A DNA stretch of 64,000 nucleotides. It comes from a virus. Shown here in pieces: positions 41,513 through 49,758 of this stretch. A model generated the notes under the pieces. The model worked only from the letters and a program-made list of their open reading frames with translations, did no database searches and was not told the DNA's origin. Position numbers and translations under genes: made by a program. The stretch is taken from the IMG/VR virus record IMGVR_UViG_3300028844_006119, positions 62,001 through 126,000 of that record; one strand, 5' to 3'. Positions within the stretch are counted from its first letter, which is position 1. Each line of letters starts with the position of its first letter.

Positions 41513-42394
41513 ATGTTTGGTTTAAGCATCACTAAAGACGATCTGAGAGAGCTGGCCTCCTGTGCCGCTACAGATTTTCTTGAGACTAAGACCCCGCTCA
41601 CCGAAGCGGTAGTCAAGGTCGCAAGTGGCTGCGAGAGGGATCTTACCTCAGAACACGTTCGCCGCATCTGTGAGATGACCTATCACGACGCGTATGAGAG
41701 ACTGCACAAGTCTGCCTCGGCTGCCGACAGGTACATTACTTTCGACCCGCCGGACGCGCCTACAGCAATTGGCATGCTTCGGGCTAAGAAGGTAGAATCC
41801 ATGCACAAGGCGGCCAGCTTTGCAGGAGCCGGAACCATGATCGATAAGACCGCAAGCGCCCCACACCGGACCAAGTTTCAGGCTGCGAATGCCTTTGACG
41901 CTCTGATGAAGACCGCCTCTGTCGAGGAAGAGGGTGTCGACCATCGATACTTGCACCGTATCCGTCAGGATCTCAAGGAGGCAGTGGCCTCGGTAAGCTC
42001 TGAGCACGCTGGCGTTGTGGTTGCGGCCGACCTGGAGATGGGCTCCCTGATCAAGGAGGCGTACTCCTCCTACCGAGATGGGTACTCCGTGGAGGAGATC
42101 CTGCACGCGTGCTTCTCCGGGGCGGACCTGTCCGAGATCCCTAGATCTGCCTCCGTCAAGGTGGCCTCCATCCTCTCTGCTGAGCTGGCAAGAAAGGCCG
42201 TGAAGACCGCAGGTCTCGGAATCAACAAGACTGCCTCTCTCGGGGAAGTCGATCCTACACACCCGCTGCCCTCCCGCTTTACGAAGGCGGCGCAGCTAGA
42301 GACTGAGCGGGCACATCTGGAGCTTACTCTGTCGGACCTCAAGCGGGACCGGGACGGTTTCCGTAAAAAGGTCGAGTCTCTGTATGACCGATAG
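41513..42394 (+). CDS. Helical protein with eight K-x-A-(S/G) repeats, scaffold candidate (293 aa)
   Basis: The protein is helical and punctuated by VKVAS, HKSAS, HKAAS, DKTAS, MKTAS, VKVAS, VKTAG and NKTAS at intervals of about 20-60 residues. It opens the head operon that leads to the capsid gene, so it may be a scaffold or core protein cut by the maturation protease at these sites (inference). The start is uncertain: ATG at 41513 has only GGGCGG upstream, while a GTG at 41486 overlaps the start of the divergent HTH gene. A coiled coil ends the protein. Confidence 0.6.
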   Translation: MFGLSITKDDLRELASCAATDFLETKTPLTEAVVKVASGCERDLTSEHVRRICEMTYHDAYERLHKSASAADRYITFDPPDAPTAIGMLRAKKVESMHKAASFAGAGTMIDKTASAPHRTKFQAANAFDALMKTASVEEEGVDHRYLHRIRQDLKEAVASVSSEHAGVVVAADLEMGSLIKEAYSSYRDGYSVEEILHACFSGADLSEIPRSASVKVASILSAELARKAVKTAGLGINKTASLGEVDPTHPLPSRFTKAAQLETERAHLELTLSDLKRDRDGFRKKVESLYDR

Positions 42395-42677
42395 CCTGCT
42401 AACTCCCCAAGTCATGACGGCGTTCTCCGACGAGATCGAGAAGCTCGCCTTCTCCGTAATTGGCCGGGCGGCTAAGGGAGCTGCGGACATGGGGTTTAAG
42501 GGCGTCGGTTCCGTGGCTAAGGCAGCGGTAAACAACCCCAAAGCGGCTCTCATGGGAACCGCAGCACTCGGCGCAACCGGCCTCGGGGGAGCCCACGTAC
42601 TTAAGAAGTCCAGGCAGGGCTTTGAGGCCCAGAGTATGGGCTCTCTTCCTGGCCGGCATGGTACTTTAACCACATAG
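42384..42677 (+). CDS. Small virion protein with FSDE motif (97 aa)
   Basis: The N-terminus has TAFSDEIEKLAFSV, the recurring virion motif. A basic helix and a Gly/Ala hydrophobic segment (AALMGTAALGATGLGGAHVL) follow. It overlaps the upstream gene by 11 bases. The layout, motif then hydrophobic segment then basic end, is the same as in the larger protein before the portal. Function unknown. Confidence 0.6.
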   Translation: MTDSLLTPQVMTAFSDEIEKLAFSVIGRAAKGAADMGFKGVGSVAKAAVNNPKAALMGTAALGATGLGGAHVLKKSRQGFEAQSMGSLPGRHGTLTT

Positions 42678-42687
42678 GAGTCTAATC

Positions 42688-43209
42688 ATGGAAATTCCCG
42701 CAGAAGCATACGAGCTTTACGCTCGAGGCGAGATCACTGACCGGGAGATGCACGAGCTTGAGAAGTTCGCAGAGGCTCTCGAGAAGACCGCCTTCGATTA
42801 TGGGAAGGCGGGGCTGATGATGGGCGGAATGGCGCTGGCTGCTCCGGCGCTGGCGTATGCCGCAAACCAGGTCCCTAAGACCTTGCAGGGTATGGCGAAC
42901 TCCATGCGCTTCGAGTCCGGCCTAAACAAGGCTCTCGAGATCAACCCGCAGCTCGGTAGTGCTAAGGACCCGAACTTGCGCATGGCGTACAAGACGCTCC
43001 AGACGACCAACCCGGACTACGCCAAGGATCCTCTGATCGCCGGTACCATTCTGGACATGGTCATGTCGAACCGCATGGACCCTGATGATCCCGGCAGCGC
43101 ACCTCGTTTCGACCCGACACTTCTCAATGAGATTCAGAAGAGCGCTCCCAGATCGCCTGACATGACCCAAACCATGGGAAGCGCGGCAATGACCGCCGCC
43201 AAGGGATAG
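42688..43209 (+). CDS. Small virion protein (173 aa)
   Basis: AGGAG precedes the ATG. The N-terminal 30 residues hold two motif-like segments (HELEKFAEALEKTAF), followed by a hydrophobic stretch (LMMGGMALAAPALAY) and a helical, Met/Pro-containing C-terminus. It lies between the scaffold candidate and the protease candidate. Function unknown. Confidence 0.6.
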   Translation: MEIPAEAYELYARGEITDREMHELEKFAEALEKTAFDYGKAGLMMGGMALAAPALAYAANQVPKTLQGMANSMRFESGLNKALEINPQLGSAKDPNLRMAYKTLQTTNPDYAKDPLIAGTILDMVMSNRMDPDDPGSAPRFDPTLLNEIQKSAPRSPDMTQTMGSAAMTAAKG

Positions 43210-43218
43210 AGGTCTGAT

Positions 43219-45192
43219 TTGGACAAGTACGCGCTATACCCCGGAAAGGCTGCTGACGGCCGGCCCAGAGTTCACCTGGTTGAGCCGGGTACTGGGTATG
43301 GTATGGCCAGTACTGACGGAGTCACCAAGACCGCGTCGGGAGAGCACCTTCCGGAAGTCATGGAGCTTATTGAGTCGATCGAGGCGCAGCCCGGAAGGCT
43401 GTACTTGGTCAACTCAGCTCTGGGTGCTGGGGAGAACGTTGGGTTCAATCTTCGAGGTGACTGGTTCACTGAGAAGGGCCTGAATCACACTCCTCCCGGA
43501 TTCGAGCAGATCCCGGTGTGGGATATCGAAGCGCGGAGAAAAGCCGCAAACATCACAGAGGCTGTGCCTCGGTGGGGGTCTTTGGCGTGGGGCTACCCTA
43601 CGTTCTACAACGCGCATAGATTCCGGCACCACGTCAACAAGGACCCAAACAAAGCCTACGGATTCATTCTGGGGGCTTTTTGGGATGACCGTATGAAGCG
43701 GGTCATCCTGGTGTCTGAGCTGATTAAGACCATGTGCGCCAAGATGGGGGCTCTTGATCTGTACAACCGGATCCAGGGTGGGGACTTTCCAGACTCCAGC
43801 ATGGGCAGCAAGGTCCCGTACGACCGATGCGCTATTTGTAACCACCATGCCCGCACACCAATGCAGTATTGTGAGCATGTCCGTAAGGGAGCTTCTCCTC
43901 CCTATGGAATGAAGTCCATGCTCCCGGACGGGCGTATCTGCGGTGTTTACAACGACTACCCGAGATTCTTCGACGATTCATTTGTGTTTGTCGGGGCCGA
44001 GCGATCTGCGAAGGTGATGTCGGATGTCACGAATCAGGTCTCGGGGAGAAACGCGTACTCCCAGAAGATCTACCCGTTCTCGCGCCCCATCCAGAAGATT
44101 GCTTCTGCAGCCGGGGTAGCGGATGTAACTCCTATCTCTGATGCTCCGTCTCCGCAGACGCAGAAGCCGAACATCCCGGACTTTGTTTTAGAGGAAAAAC
44201 TTACTCGGGCTGTCCAGCTGATTCCCGTAAGCACCTCTGCTGAGCGAGAGACGCTTAGATTCTTCATGCAAGAGCGCCTAGCGGAGGAAAGAGTCCGTGC
44301 GGGGACAATGTCCTCCACTGAGATGCAGATGTGGAAGGACCTCTCGCGGAACGTATTACTGAGGCAGTACGGGGTCTCCCCAGAGCAGATGGTCCACCTA
44401 AAGGTACTGTTCAACACCCGAGCAAATCAGGTACTTGGGATTACTAAGGTTGCGGAGATGCCCAAGTGGGCAGAGATTCTGAAGAGAATCCCCGCCCCCT
44501 CTCCGGAGCACATGAGCATCGTGCGTAGAGAGGAGAAGTGCCTCCCCGAGATTCCTAGAGAAATCCTGGACGAAATCGCAGATGCTCCTGGGCCAAATCT
44601 CCGTGCTGCAGCACGGATGGGCATCGTGGCCCGTCCCAATGAGTTCCAGTACATCATGCTGCGGCAAAGAGACCCGGACTTAGCGAGTAGACTCCACACG
44701 AATAGAGTGGTATTTCGCCCTACTTCCCTTCGTAGGGAGACATCAGCGTTCAATACGGGCTATGTCCCTCGCGACACTATGCACTCCATCATCCATAAGT
44801 TGGCACCTCTTATAGCCTCACGCTCCTTTGCGCCTTCGGCTATTAGAGCGCGGATCATTAAGATCACGCCCATGCCTAAGATCGCAGAGTTCTCAGAGAC
44901 CGAGAACTTGGATGAGGTCTCAGAGCTATACAATCAGTATCGCCTGGGGCTTATGCTATCTCCTACAGACCTCACGGCAGTGACCGTGCCCTCTGTTTTC
45001 TCCGATAGAATCGATGACGATGTGAAAATTGCCGGTGATTCTGTTAGTCTTTCTGCCCTAATGACGAGCCTTGCCTATTGGCCCGGTTTACAGTTAGGAT
45101 TAAACTCGGCTGAGGGGTCCTCCTCCGAAGACGCCACCCACTCTCAACCCCATATTGGAGAAATCCATCATGTCACTCCTTACGGAGCTTGA
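43219..45192 (+). CDS. Candidate head maturation protease or capsid-associated protein (657 aa)
   Basis: The start is TTG at 43219 with GAGG eight bases upstream. The N-terminal 270 residues form a distinct domain: FYNAHRFRHHVNKDP, GFILGAFWDDRMKRVIL and GGDFPDSSMGSKVPYD, then a Cys/His cluster (CAICNHHARTPMQYCEH). The order of a His in the first block and a Ser in the SMG block, upstream of the capsid gene, would fit a serine prohead protease. Which residues are catalytic cannot be proved here. The other 380 residues are helical with KTASG and QKIASA motifs. A structural role remains possible. Confidence 0.4.
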   Translation: MDKYALYPGKAADGRPRVHLVEPGTGYGMASTDGVTKTASGEHLPEVMELIESIEAQPGRLYLVNSALGAGENVGFNLRGDWFTEKGLNHTPPGFEQIPVWDIEARRKAANITEAVPRWGSLAWGYPTFYNAHRFRHHVNKDPNKAYGFILGAFWDDRMKRVILVSELIKTMCAKMGALDLYNRIQGGDFPDSSMGSKVPYDRCAICNHHARTPMQYCEHVRKGASPPYGMKSMLPDGRICGVYNDYPRFFDDSFVFVGAERSAKVMSDVTNQVSGRNAYSQKIYPFSRPIQKIASAAGVADVTPISDAPSPQTQKPNIPDFVLEEKLTRAVQLIPVSTSAERETLRFFMQERLAEERVRAGTMSSTEMQMWKDLSRNVLLRQYGVSPEQMVHLKVLFNTRANQVLGITKVAEMPKWAEILKRIPAPSPEHMSIVRREEKCLPEIPREILDEIADAPGPNLRAAARMGIVARPNEFQYIMLRQRDPDLASRLHTNRVVFRPTSLRRETSAFNTGYVPRDTMHSIIHKLAPLIASRSFAPSAIRARIIKITPMPKIAEFSETENLDEVSELYNQYRLGLMLSPTDLTAVTVPSVFSDRIDDDVKIAGDSVSLSALMTSLAYWPGLQLGLNSAEGSSSEDATHSQPHIGEIHHVTPYGA

Positions 45193-46123
45193 ATCACGGG
45201 GCGTCACAGCTGAGGATCTTGAGAAAGCGGCATCTGTCCGTTTATTTGAGAAGGCTGCTGCCGCCGAAGACGTGGATCTCGGCTCACTTGATGAAAATCA
45301 GGTAGAAGACCTCTACGTCACATTCCTTTCCAACCAGTCCAATGATGACTACACAAAAGAGGCTTCCGCCATGAACGACGAAATCGTTGACCTTTTCGAA
45401 AAGACCGCTGCAGCCGAGGGCATTGACCTCGACGACATGGCGGACCACGAGCTTGCTGAGCTCTACAACCACTACGTTGAGAACGTTCTGCCCGAGCAGG
45501 TCGAAGAGTACGAGAAGGGTGCTTCGTACGAGGTCGACGAGGCCACCGAGAAGCTCGCTGAGGCCGAGATTCTCGGTCGCCACATGGCGCGTGCCTACAT
45601 GGATGAGTTCGACAAGGAGGCTGCGAGCGCAGCAGCGGCCGGTGCCAGACTGGACGCTGCTGCGGCCGAGGCCGGACGATGGGGCCAGTCGGGCAAGGTC
45701 GAGGCGCAGAACGCCGCGAACCGTGCCAAGGAATCGATTGGACGAGGCTACGAGTCTGCCAAGGCGAAGGGCAAGGCTGGCTATGAAGCTGGTGTCCGTG
45801 GTGCTAAGGCCACTGGTGCCGCAGTTGCTTCCGGTGCTCGGTCCTACGGCAATGCTATGACTGGTAAGCAGTTGCGAGAGGCTGTCTCCACCATGCGTAA
45901 GCAGAAGGGTGGATATCGATCTTCCGCAATGGGCCGCGGTAAGGCCCTTCGTGGCGGTGCCAAGACGCTAGCCGCATGGGGCGCAACCGGTGCAGCTGGC
46001 TACGGCGCCAAGAAGGGCTACGACAGGATGACCAAGAAGTCCTCGATTGACGAGATCATTGAGGACCGCGCCAACGAGCTTCTCGGAGAGTTCCTCTTCG
46101 AGAGCGGTGTCGAGCTGGACTGA
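45170..46123 (+). CDS. Virion/scaffold-like protein with internal duplication (317 aa)
   Basis: ATG at 45170 has GGAG upstream and overlaps the previous gene by 23 bases. The first half is very acidic and holds two related units of about 43 residues, starting LFEKAAAAEDVDLGSLDE and LFEKTAAAEGIDLDDMAD and each ending with a (K/E)(E/G)AS segment. A third partial unit follows. The second half is Ala/Gly/Lys/Arg-rich with a Gly/Ala hydrophobic segment. An acidic-then-basic architecture just before the capsid gene suits an internal scaffold. Function inferred from context. Confidence 0.6.
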   Translation: MSLLTELESRGVTAEDLEKAASVRLFEKAAAAEDVDLGSLDENQVEDLYVTFLSNQSNDDYTKEASAMNDEIVDLFEKTAAAEGIDLDDMADHELAELYNHYVENVLPEQVEEYEKGASYEVDEATEKLAEAEILGRHMARAYMDEFDKEAASAAAAGARLDAAAAEAGRWGQSGKVEAQNAANRAKESIGRGYESAKAKGKAGYEAGVRGAKATGAAVASGARSYGNAMTGKQLREAVSTMRKQKGGYRSSAMGRGKALRGGAKTLAAWGATGAAGYGAKKGYDRMTKKSSIDEIIEDRANELLGEFLFESGVELD

Positions 46124-46125
46124 GA

Positions 46126-46413
46126 GTGGAAATGCCTGCCAACACAGACATCATGAGATTCTTCTCAGACGAGATCTGTAAGTTGGCAGGCATGCCCGCA
46201 CTCAAGGTTCCGGGCATGGGCAGTAAGGGACAACTATCTTCATTGATGGCCCGACCTGCCCATGCCCAGGCCGGTAACTTCGCAAAAGCACAAAAAGCAC
46301 TGAAAACACCCACCACAGGAAGCGCCCCGAAAGGGATTAATCATGCTTCGTTAAAGGCGGTGGGCTCCACGGGATCTGTATCTTTACCGCCACCTCCCGT
46401 GAAAACCGTCTAA
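46126..46413 (+). CDS. Small virion protein with FFSDE motif (95 aa)
   Basis: GTG at 46126 or ATG at 46132 can start it, with GAGAGTGGAA upstream. The N-terminus is MRFFSDEICKLAGMPAL, almost the same as in the protein before the portal (FFFSDEIQKCAGMPAP). The remainder is Lys/Ala/Pro/Gly-rich and probably unstructured. The motif occupies the first 25 residues, like a detachable tag. Confidence 0.6.
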   Translation: MEMPANTDIMRFFSDEICKLAGMPALKVPGMGSKGQLSSLMARPAHAQAGNFAKAQKALKTPTTGSAPKGINHASLKAVGSTGSVSLPPPPVKTV

Positions 46414-46437
46414 ACTTCCCACTTTTAGGGTGACCCA

Positions 46438-47178
46438 ATGAGCAACTACCGAAGCATGATTGATGACGCACTCCAGAGTGCAAGAGCCCGTATCGATGGC
46501 GGCAGCGCAGATCTGATGAAGACCGCTTCTGCCCCCGAGAACAGCATGGTCAAGGAGGCGTCCGAACTCGCAGACGCCCTTGAGTATGTTGCCCACGCCT
46601 CTACGAACACTGGCTCCGCCGCTGACGCTGTTCGTGGCGAAATGGTTCGTTCCTTCTTTAAGAGCGCGGCAGGCGCTCCTGCCCAGAGCAGCACATCTGT
46701 TCAGGGCACCCAGGCACACGCCCCCACTGGAAAGAAGATCCAGGCAAAGGGCCAGTCTGTCGGAGGCTCGGCTCCTCAGTCGGAGACCACTCCCGCCCCC
46801 GCAGATGGCCAGAAGCCGCTGCTCGAGTCCTTCAAGCAGGCAGAGGGTCAGTCTCTCTACGACATCCTGATGGCCAGTAAGACCGCAGGCAAGGGTGGCC
46901 CCTCCGAGAGCACGGCTACTGAGTCTGCTCAGGGCATTCCTTCTGGTAACGAGAACTCCAACCGTCAGGCGATTCTCGAGAGCAACGAGGCTCCGGTCAA
47001 CGCGACCCGCCGTCAGGCTAAGGCTCCCGTCCGTAAGCGCCTCGCGGAGGCGTTTGCCCACACGAACAGCACCACTGGCGACTCCACGCTGAATGCAATG
47101 TTCCCTCAGGCCGCAGGTAAGGGATCCCACAAGATCGCCTCCGTGAAAGATCGGCTGAGCGCAATGGCTGGTGAGTAA
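46438..47178 (+). CDS. Low-complexity head-operon protein (246 aa)
   Basis: Ser/Ala/Gln/Thr-rich protein with LMKTASAPE, VKEASELAD and HKIASVKD motifs at its ends, and a likely disordered middle. It lies three genes before the capsid-proximal proteins. Its composition suits a cleaved scaffold or internal protein. No family recognised. Confidence 0.6.
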   Translation: MSNYRSMIDDALQSARARIDGGSADLMKTASAPENSMVKEASELADALEYVAHASTNTGSAADAVRGEMVRSFFKSAAGAPAQSSTSVQGTQAHAPTGKKIQAKGQSVGGSAPQSETTPAPADGQKPLLESFKQAEGQSLYDILMASKTAGKGGPSESTATESAQGIPSGNENSNRQAILESNEAPVNATRRQAKAPVRKRLAEAFAHTNSTTGDSTLNAMFPQAAGKGSHKIASVKDRLSAMAGE

Positions 47179-47179
47179 T

Positions 47180-47485
47180 ATGTCCTCTATTAGAGACAGG
47201 CTTGAGAAGATCGCTGCTGCCAAGGACGATAAGGGTGACCTCGCCCTTTATGTCTCTAAGAAGCTCTCGGAGAAAAGAGCATCCGTTGCGGAGTACTCTG
47301 TGCTCTTCGATAAGGTTGCCTCCGGTGACCTAGGAGAGCACACCCGTCAGGCCCTACTCGGCATCTGCGACACGATCCCAGAACCCACTACTCTTTCGGA
47401 AAAGACAGCATCTGTGTATGATGTTATGGACTTTTCTGAGAATGACGCAAGAAGAGCTAGACTAGATCAGCTCCTAAAGCGTTAA
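47180..47485 (+). CDS. Small head-operon protein (101 aa)
   Basis: ATG at 47180 lies just past the previous stop, with GGTGAG upstream, and GTG at 47171 is an in-frame alternative. Helical and charged, with RLEKIAAAKDD, FDKVASGD and SEKTASVYD motifs. It ends with a basic helix (ARRARLDQLLKR). Function unknown; scaffold-like. Confidence 0.6.
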   Translation: MSSIRDRLEKIAAAKDDKGDLALYVSKKLSEKRASVAEYSVLFDKVASGDLGEHTRQALLGICDTIPEPTTLSEKTASVYDVMDFSENDARRARLDQLLKR

Positions 47486-47509
47486 ACTTCCTTCCGCCGG
47501 AGAATTAAC

Positions 47510-47875
47510 ATGATGAAGATCGGGAATGCACAGCTTGCTGCTGTCTCCGCAAAGGGGGCGGCGACTATCCGTACTCTGGTGGAGAAAGTCGCTAGCTTGG
47601 AGACGGAGAACGTCTCCCTCCGAACAAAACTAGCTTCTATTGCGCGCGACTCTCAGATCTCTGAGCTTGCACGCGAGATGGAAGACAAGAGCCTTAATGT
47701 TGACATGACTTTCGAAGAAAAGGTTGCACACCTGCGGGGTCAGGCAAACCTAGAGAACGTCACTGAAGCAGTAAAGATGGCGAGCGCGGGCCATGTCCGA
47801 CTTGCCGATGTTTCCGACCATCCCGGGACGGGAGCGATCGACCCACTCACCTCTTTCTGCCTTTCCGGCGAATAA
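47510..47875 (+). CDS. Coiled-coil head-operon protein (121 aa)
   Basis: GGAG precedes the ATG. A leucine-heptad-like coil (TIRTLVEKVASLETENVSLRTKL) dominates the first half, with VEKVASLE and VKMASAGH motifs. The C-terminus turns Gly/Pro-rich (SDHPGTGAIDPLTSFCLSG). Two genes before the capsid gene, it is a plausible small scaffold or capsid-assembly partner. Confidence 0.58.
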   Translation: MMKIGNAQLAAVSAKGAATIRTLVEKVASLETENVSLRTKLASIARDSQISELAREMEDKSLNVDMTFEEKVAHLRGQANLENVTEAVKMASAGHVRLADVSDHPGTGAIDPLTSFCLSGE

Positions 47876-47893
47876 TCAACTAGGAGATACGTC

Positions 47894-48508
47894 ATGGCTG
47901 GCACTTTCGTCACGCTCGTTAATCCCGGGTATTCCTCTCTGTTTACCCGAGACCTTTCCACTGCTACGACGGCTAACGTCGAGGGCAGTACTTCCCTGAA
48001 TCTGTTTGATCCCGATTCGACCCATCCTCTTCAGGAGGGTGAGTGGCTCGGCATCAACAGTAGCTACAAGTTCTCTCGTCCTTCGGGCGGAGACGTCACG
48101 GGATCTTCCAACTCGACCGGAGTCCTGGAGATCGTCGAGGACGCGCAGAACACGGCCGCTACCGGCCTGTGCTACATGTACTTCCAGGAGCGCGGTCGTT
48201 ACGACGCCCAAGTCACCAAGAAGGCTCACTGCATCGTCGGACCGGGGAACTTCGAGTTCCGCACCAAGATGATCGTCTGCGCAGCCGGGGACGAAGGCGA
48301 AAAGGTCTTCGTGTATGTCTGCCAGGACTCCAGCAACCGTCTAGTCTCGGCTTTGGTCTCCGCTAGCGCGGCCATCGCTGCGACTACGGCTGTCGCTCCC
48401 GCCGTGGGTACCGCCGCCACCACTGACGGCTCTTGGTACGCTGGTGTTATTTCCCGTGTTCACGGGACCAACGACGCTACCGTGCTGTTCCAGCCCGGCT
48501 TCCTCTAA
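47894..48508 (+). CDS. Candidate capsid decoration protein (204 aa)
   Basis: A beta-rich, Ser/Thr/Ala-rich protein (FVTLVNPGYSSLF, CIVGPGNFEFRTKMIVCA, WYAGVISRVHGTNDATVLF) encoded immediately before the major capsid gene, where many phages keep head decoration or cement proteins. AGGAG precedes the ATG. No motif-level match was made, so the role is inferred from position and composition. Confidence 0.45.
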   Translation: MAGTFVTLVNPGYSSLFTRDLSTATTANVEGSTSLNLFDPDSTHPLQEGEWLGINSSYKFSRPSGGDVTGSSNSTGVLEIVEDAQNTAATGLCYMYFQERGRYDAQVTKKAHCIVGPGNFEFRTKMIVCAAGDEGEKVFVYVCQDSSNRLVSALVSASAAIAATTAVAPAVGTAATTDGSWYAGVISRVHGTNDATVLFQPGFL

Positions 48509-48531
48509 ACCCCCAGTCCTAGGAGAACATC

Positions 48532-49668
48532 ATGGATTATTCCGCTGAAATGGTGAATTCGGGCTTCATTGAGCGCCTCGAGACTGAGGGTTCCACGAAG
48601 ACCGCCGCCGCCTCTCTCAACTACATCAAGGATCGCCTGCGCGAGTCCAGCTTTGCCGACATGATCGTTCCGAACGAGCGTGTTGTGCGTGGCGACTTGC
48701 AGCGCAGCACCCAGCACGACACCCTCGTGAAGATCGTCGACATCGAGCCGGGTTCCCGCGCGATGGCCGTCAACTTCCGTGGTCAGCCTACCGCTGAGTA
48801 CGTGTCTGGTAAGCGCTACGCAATCGGCTTCTTCACCATCTCGAGCCTCAAGTTCGAAATCGTGGAGCAGGAGCTGATGGCATACGAGATGCCCGTCACC
48901 CGCATCATCGAGGAGAACAGCCTCAAGGACATGGTCGAGGTCAAGGATCGCGAGTTCCTGAACCACGTCGAGTCCTGCATCGATGCAATGCAGAGCGAGG
49001 GTGGTATCACCACCTTCAACACCTCGACTTGGACAGCTGGTTCCCAGTTCTCGAAGATCAAGGGCTCTCTGGCTCTGCAGCAGACCACCGACAACTTCAA
49101 CGTCCAGGCAATCCAGCGGACTGACATTGTGGAGCTCAAGAAGCTTCTCAAGCGTCAGGTGCTTGATAGCTCCGGTAACGTGGTTCGTCAGGGTCGTCTT
49201 CGTCCCGCGCTGATGCTCATGACTGAGTCCGACGCTGACGACTTCGATCAGTGGACTCACGAGGACTACGGTGATCGTCTCCAGAGCGAAACCGCTCTCG
49301 ACGGCTACACCTACAACAAGGTCCTCGGTCTGCGCATCGTCCGTACCATCAAGAACGACATCCTGCGTGAGGGCAACGTTTACGTGTTCACCGCACCGGA
49401 GTTCTTCGGCCGGAACTACACGCTGAACGATGTCAAGTTCTACATCGATAAGATTGCGAACCGCATCTTCTGGCAGGCATGGATGGACGTGGGCATGGGC
49501 TTCGGCAACATCGCCTCGGTCGTCAAGCTTGAGCTCTACTCCGGTAGTGTCAGTGGCACGCCGGATTCCGGCTTTGCTGCAGCGATGCCGACTGACGAAG
49601 AGAACCTGGGTGGCCAGAACAACAAGGCCGCTGATGGTCTGACCTACCCGAGCCTCAACATCTTCTAG
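48532..49668 (+). CDS. Major capsid protein, HK97-like (378 aa)
   Basis: The length, the strong AGGAG site, the following terminator and regular codon use (mostly C-ending) fit the highly expressed capsid gene. The N-terminus has about 25 residues ending in the STKTAAAS motif, which could be a removable propeptide. The body shows E-loop-like and long-helix segments (IEQELMAYEMPVTRIIEE-like region), a P-domain-like middle and a C-terminal FYIDKIANRIFWQAWMDVGM block near the end. Subunits should form the icosahedral shell. Confidence 0.82.
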   Translation: MDYSAEMVNSGFIERLETEGSTKTAAASLNYIKDRLRESSFADMIVPNERVVRGDLQRSTQHDTLVKIVDIEPGSRAMAVNFRGQPTAEYVSGKRYAIGFFTISSLKFEIVEQELMAYEMPVTRIIEENSLKDMVEVKDREFLNHVESCIDAMQSEGGITTFNTSTWTAGSQFSKIKGSLALQQTTDNFNVQAIQRTDIVELKKLLKRQVLDSSGNVVRQGRLRPALMLMTESDADDFDQWTHEDYGDRLQSETALDGYTYNKVLGLRIVRTIKNDILREGNVYVFTAPEFFGRNYTLNDVKFYIDKIANRIFWQAWMDVGMGFGNIASVVKLELYSGSVSGTPDSGFAAAMPTDEENLGGQNNKAADGLTYPSLNIF

Positions 49669-49697
49669 TCTATCGCTAGAAAGAGTTGACTCTTTTC

Positions 49698-49737
49698 AGG
49701 GCCCCGGTTCCCATAAGGGGGCTGGGGCCCTTTCGTT
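49698..49737 (+). terminator. Intrinsic terminator after major capsid gene
   Basis: AGGGCCCC (49698-49705) and GGGGCCCT (49724-49731) form a GC-rich stem with a further pairing inner arm, followed by TTCGTTTT. A small AAAGAGTTGACTCTTT palindrome precedes it. It lies 30 bases after the capsid stop and should separate capsid mRNA from the connector and tail genes. Confidence 0.85.
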
Positions 49738-49758
49738 TTCTCAGAGGAATTCATCGCT

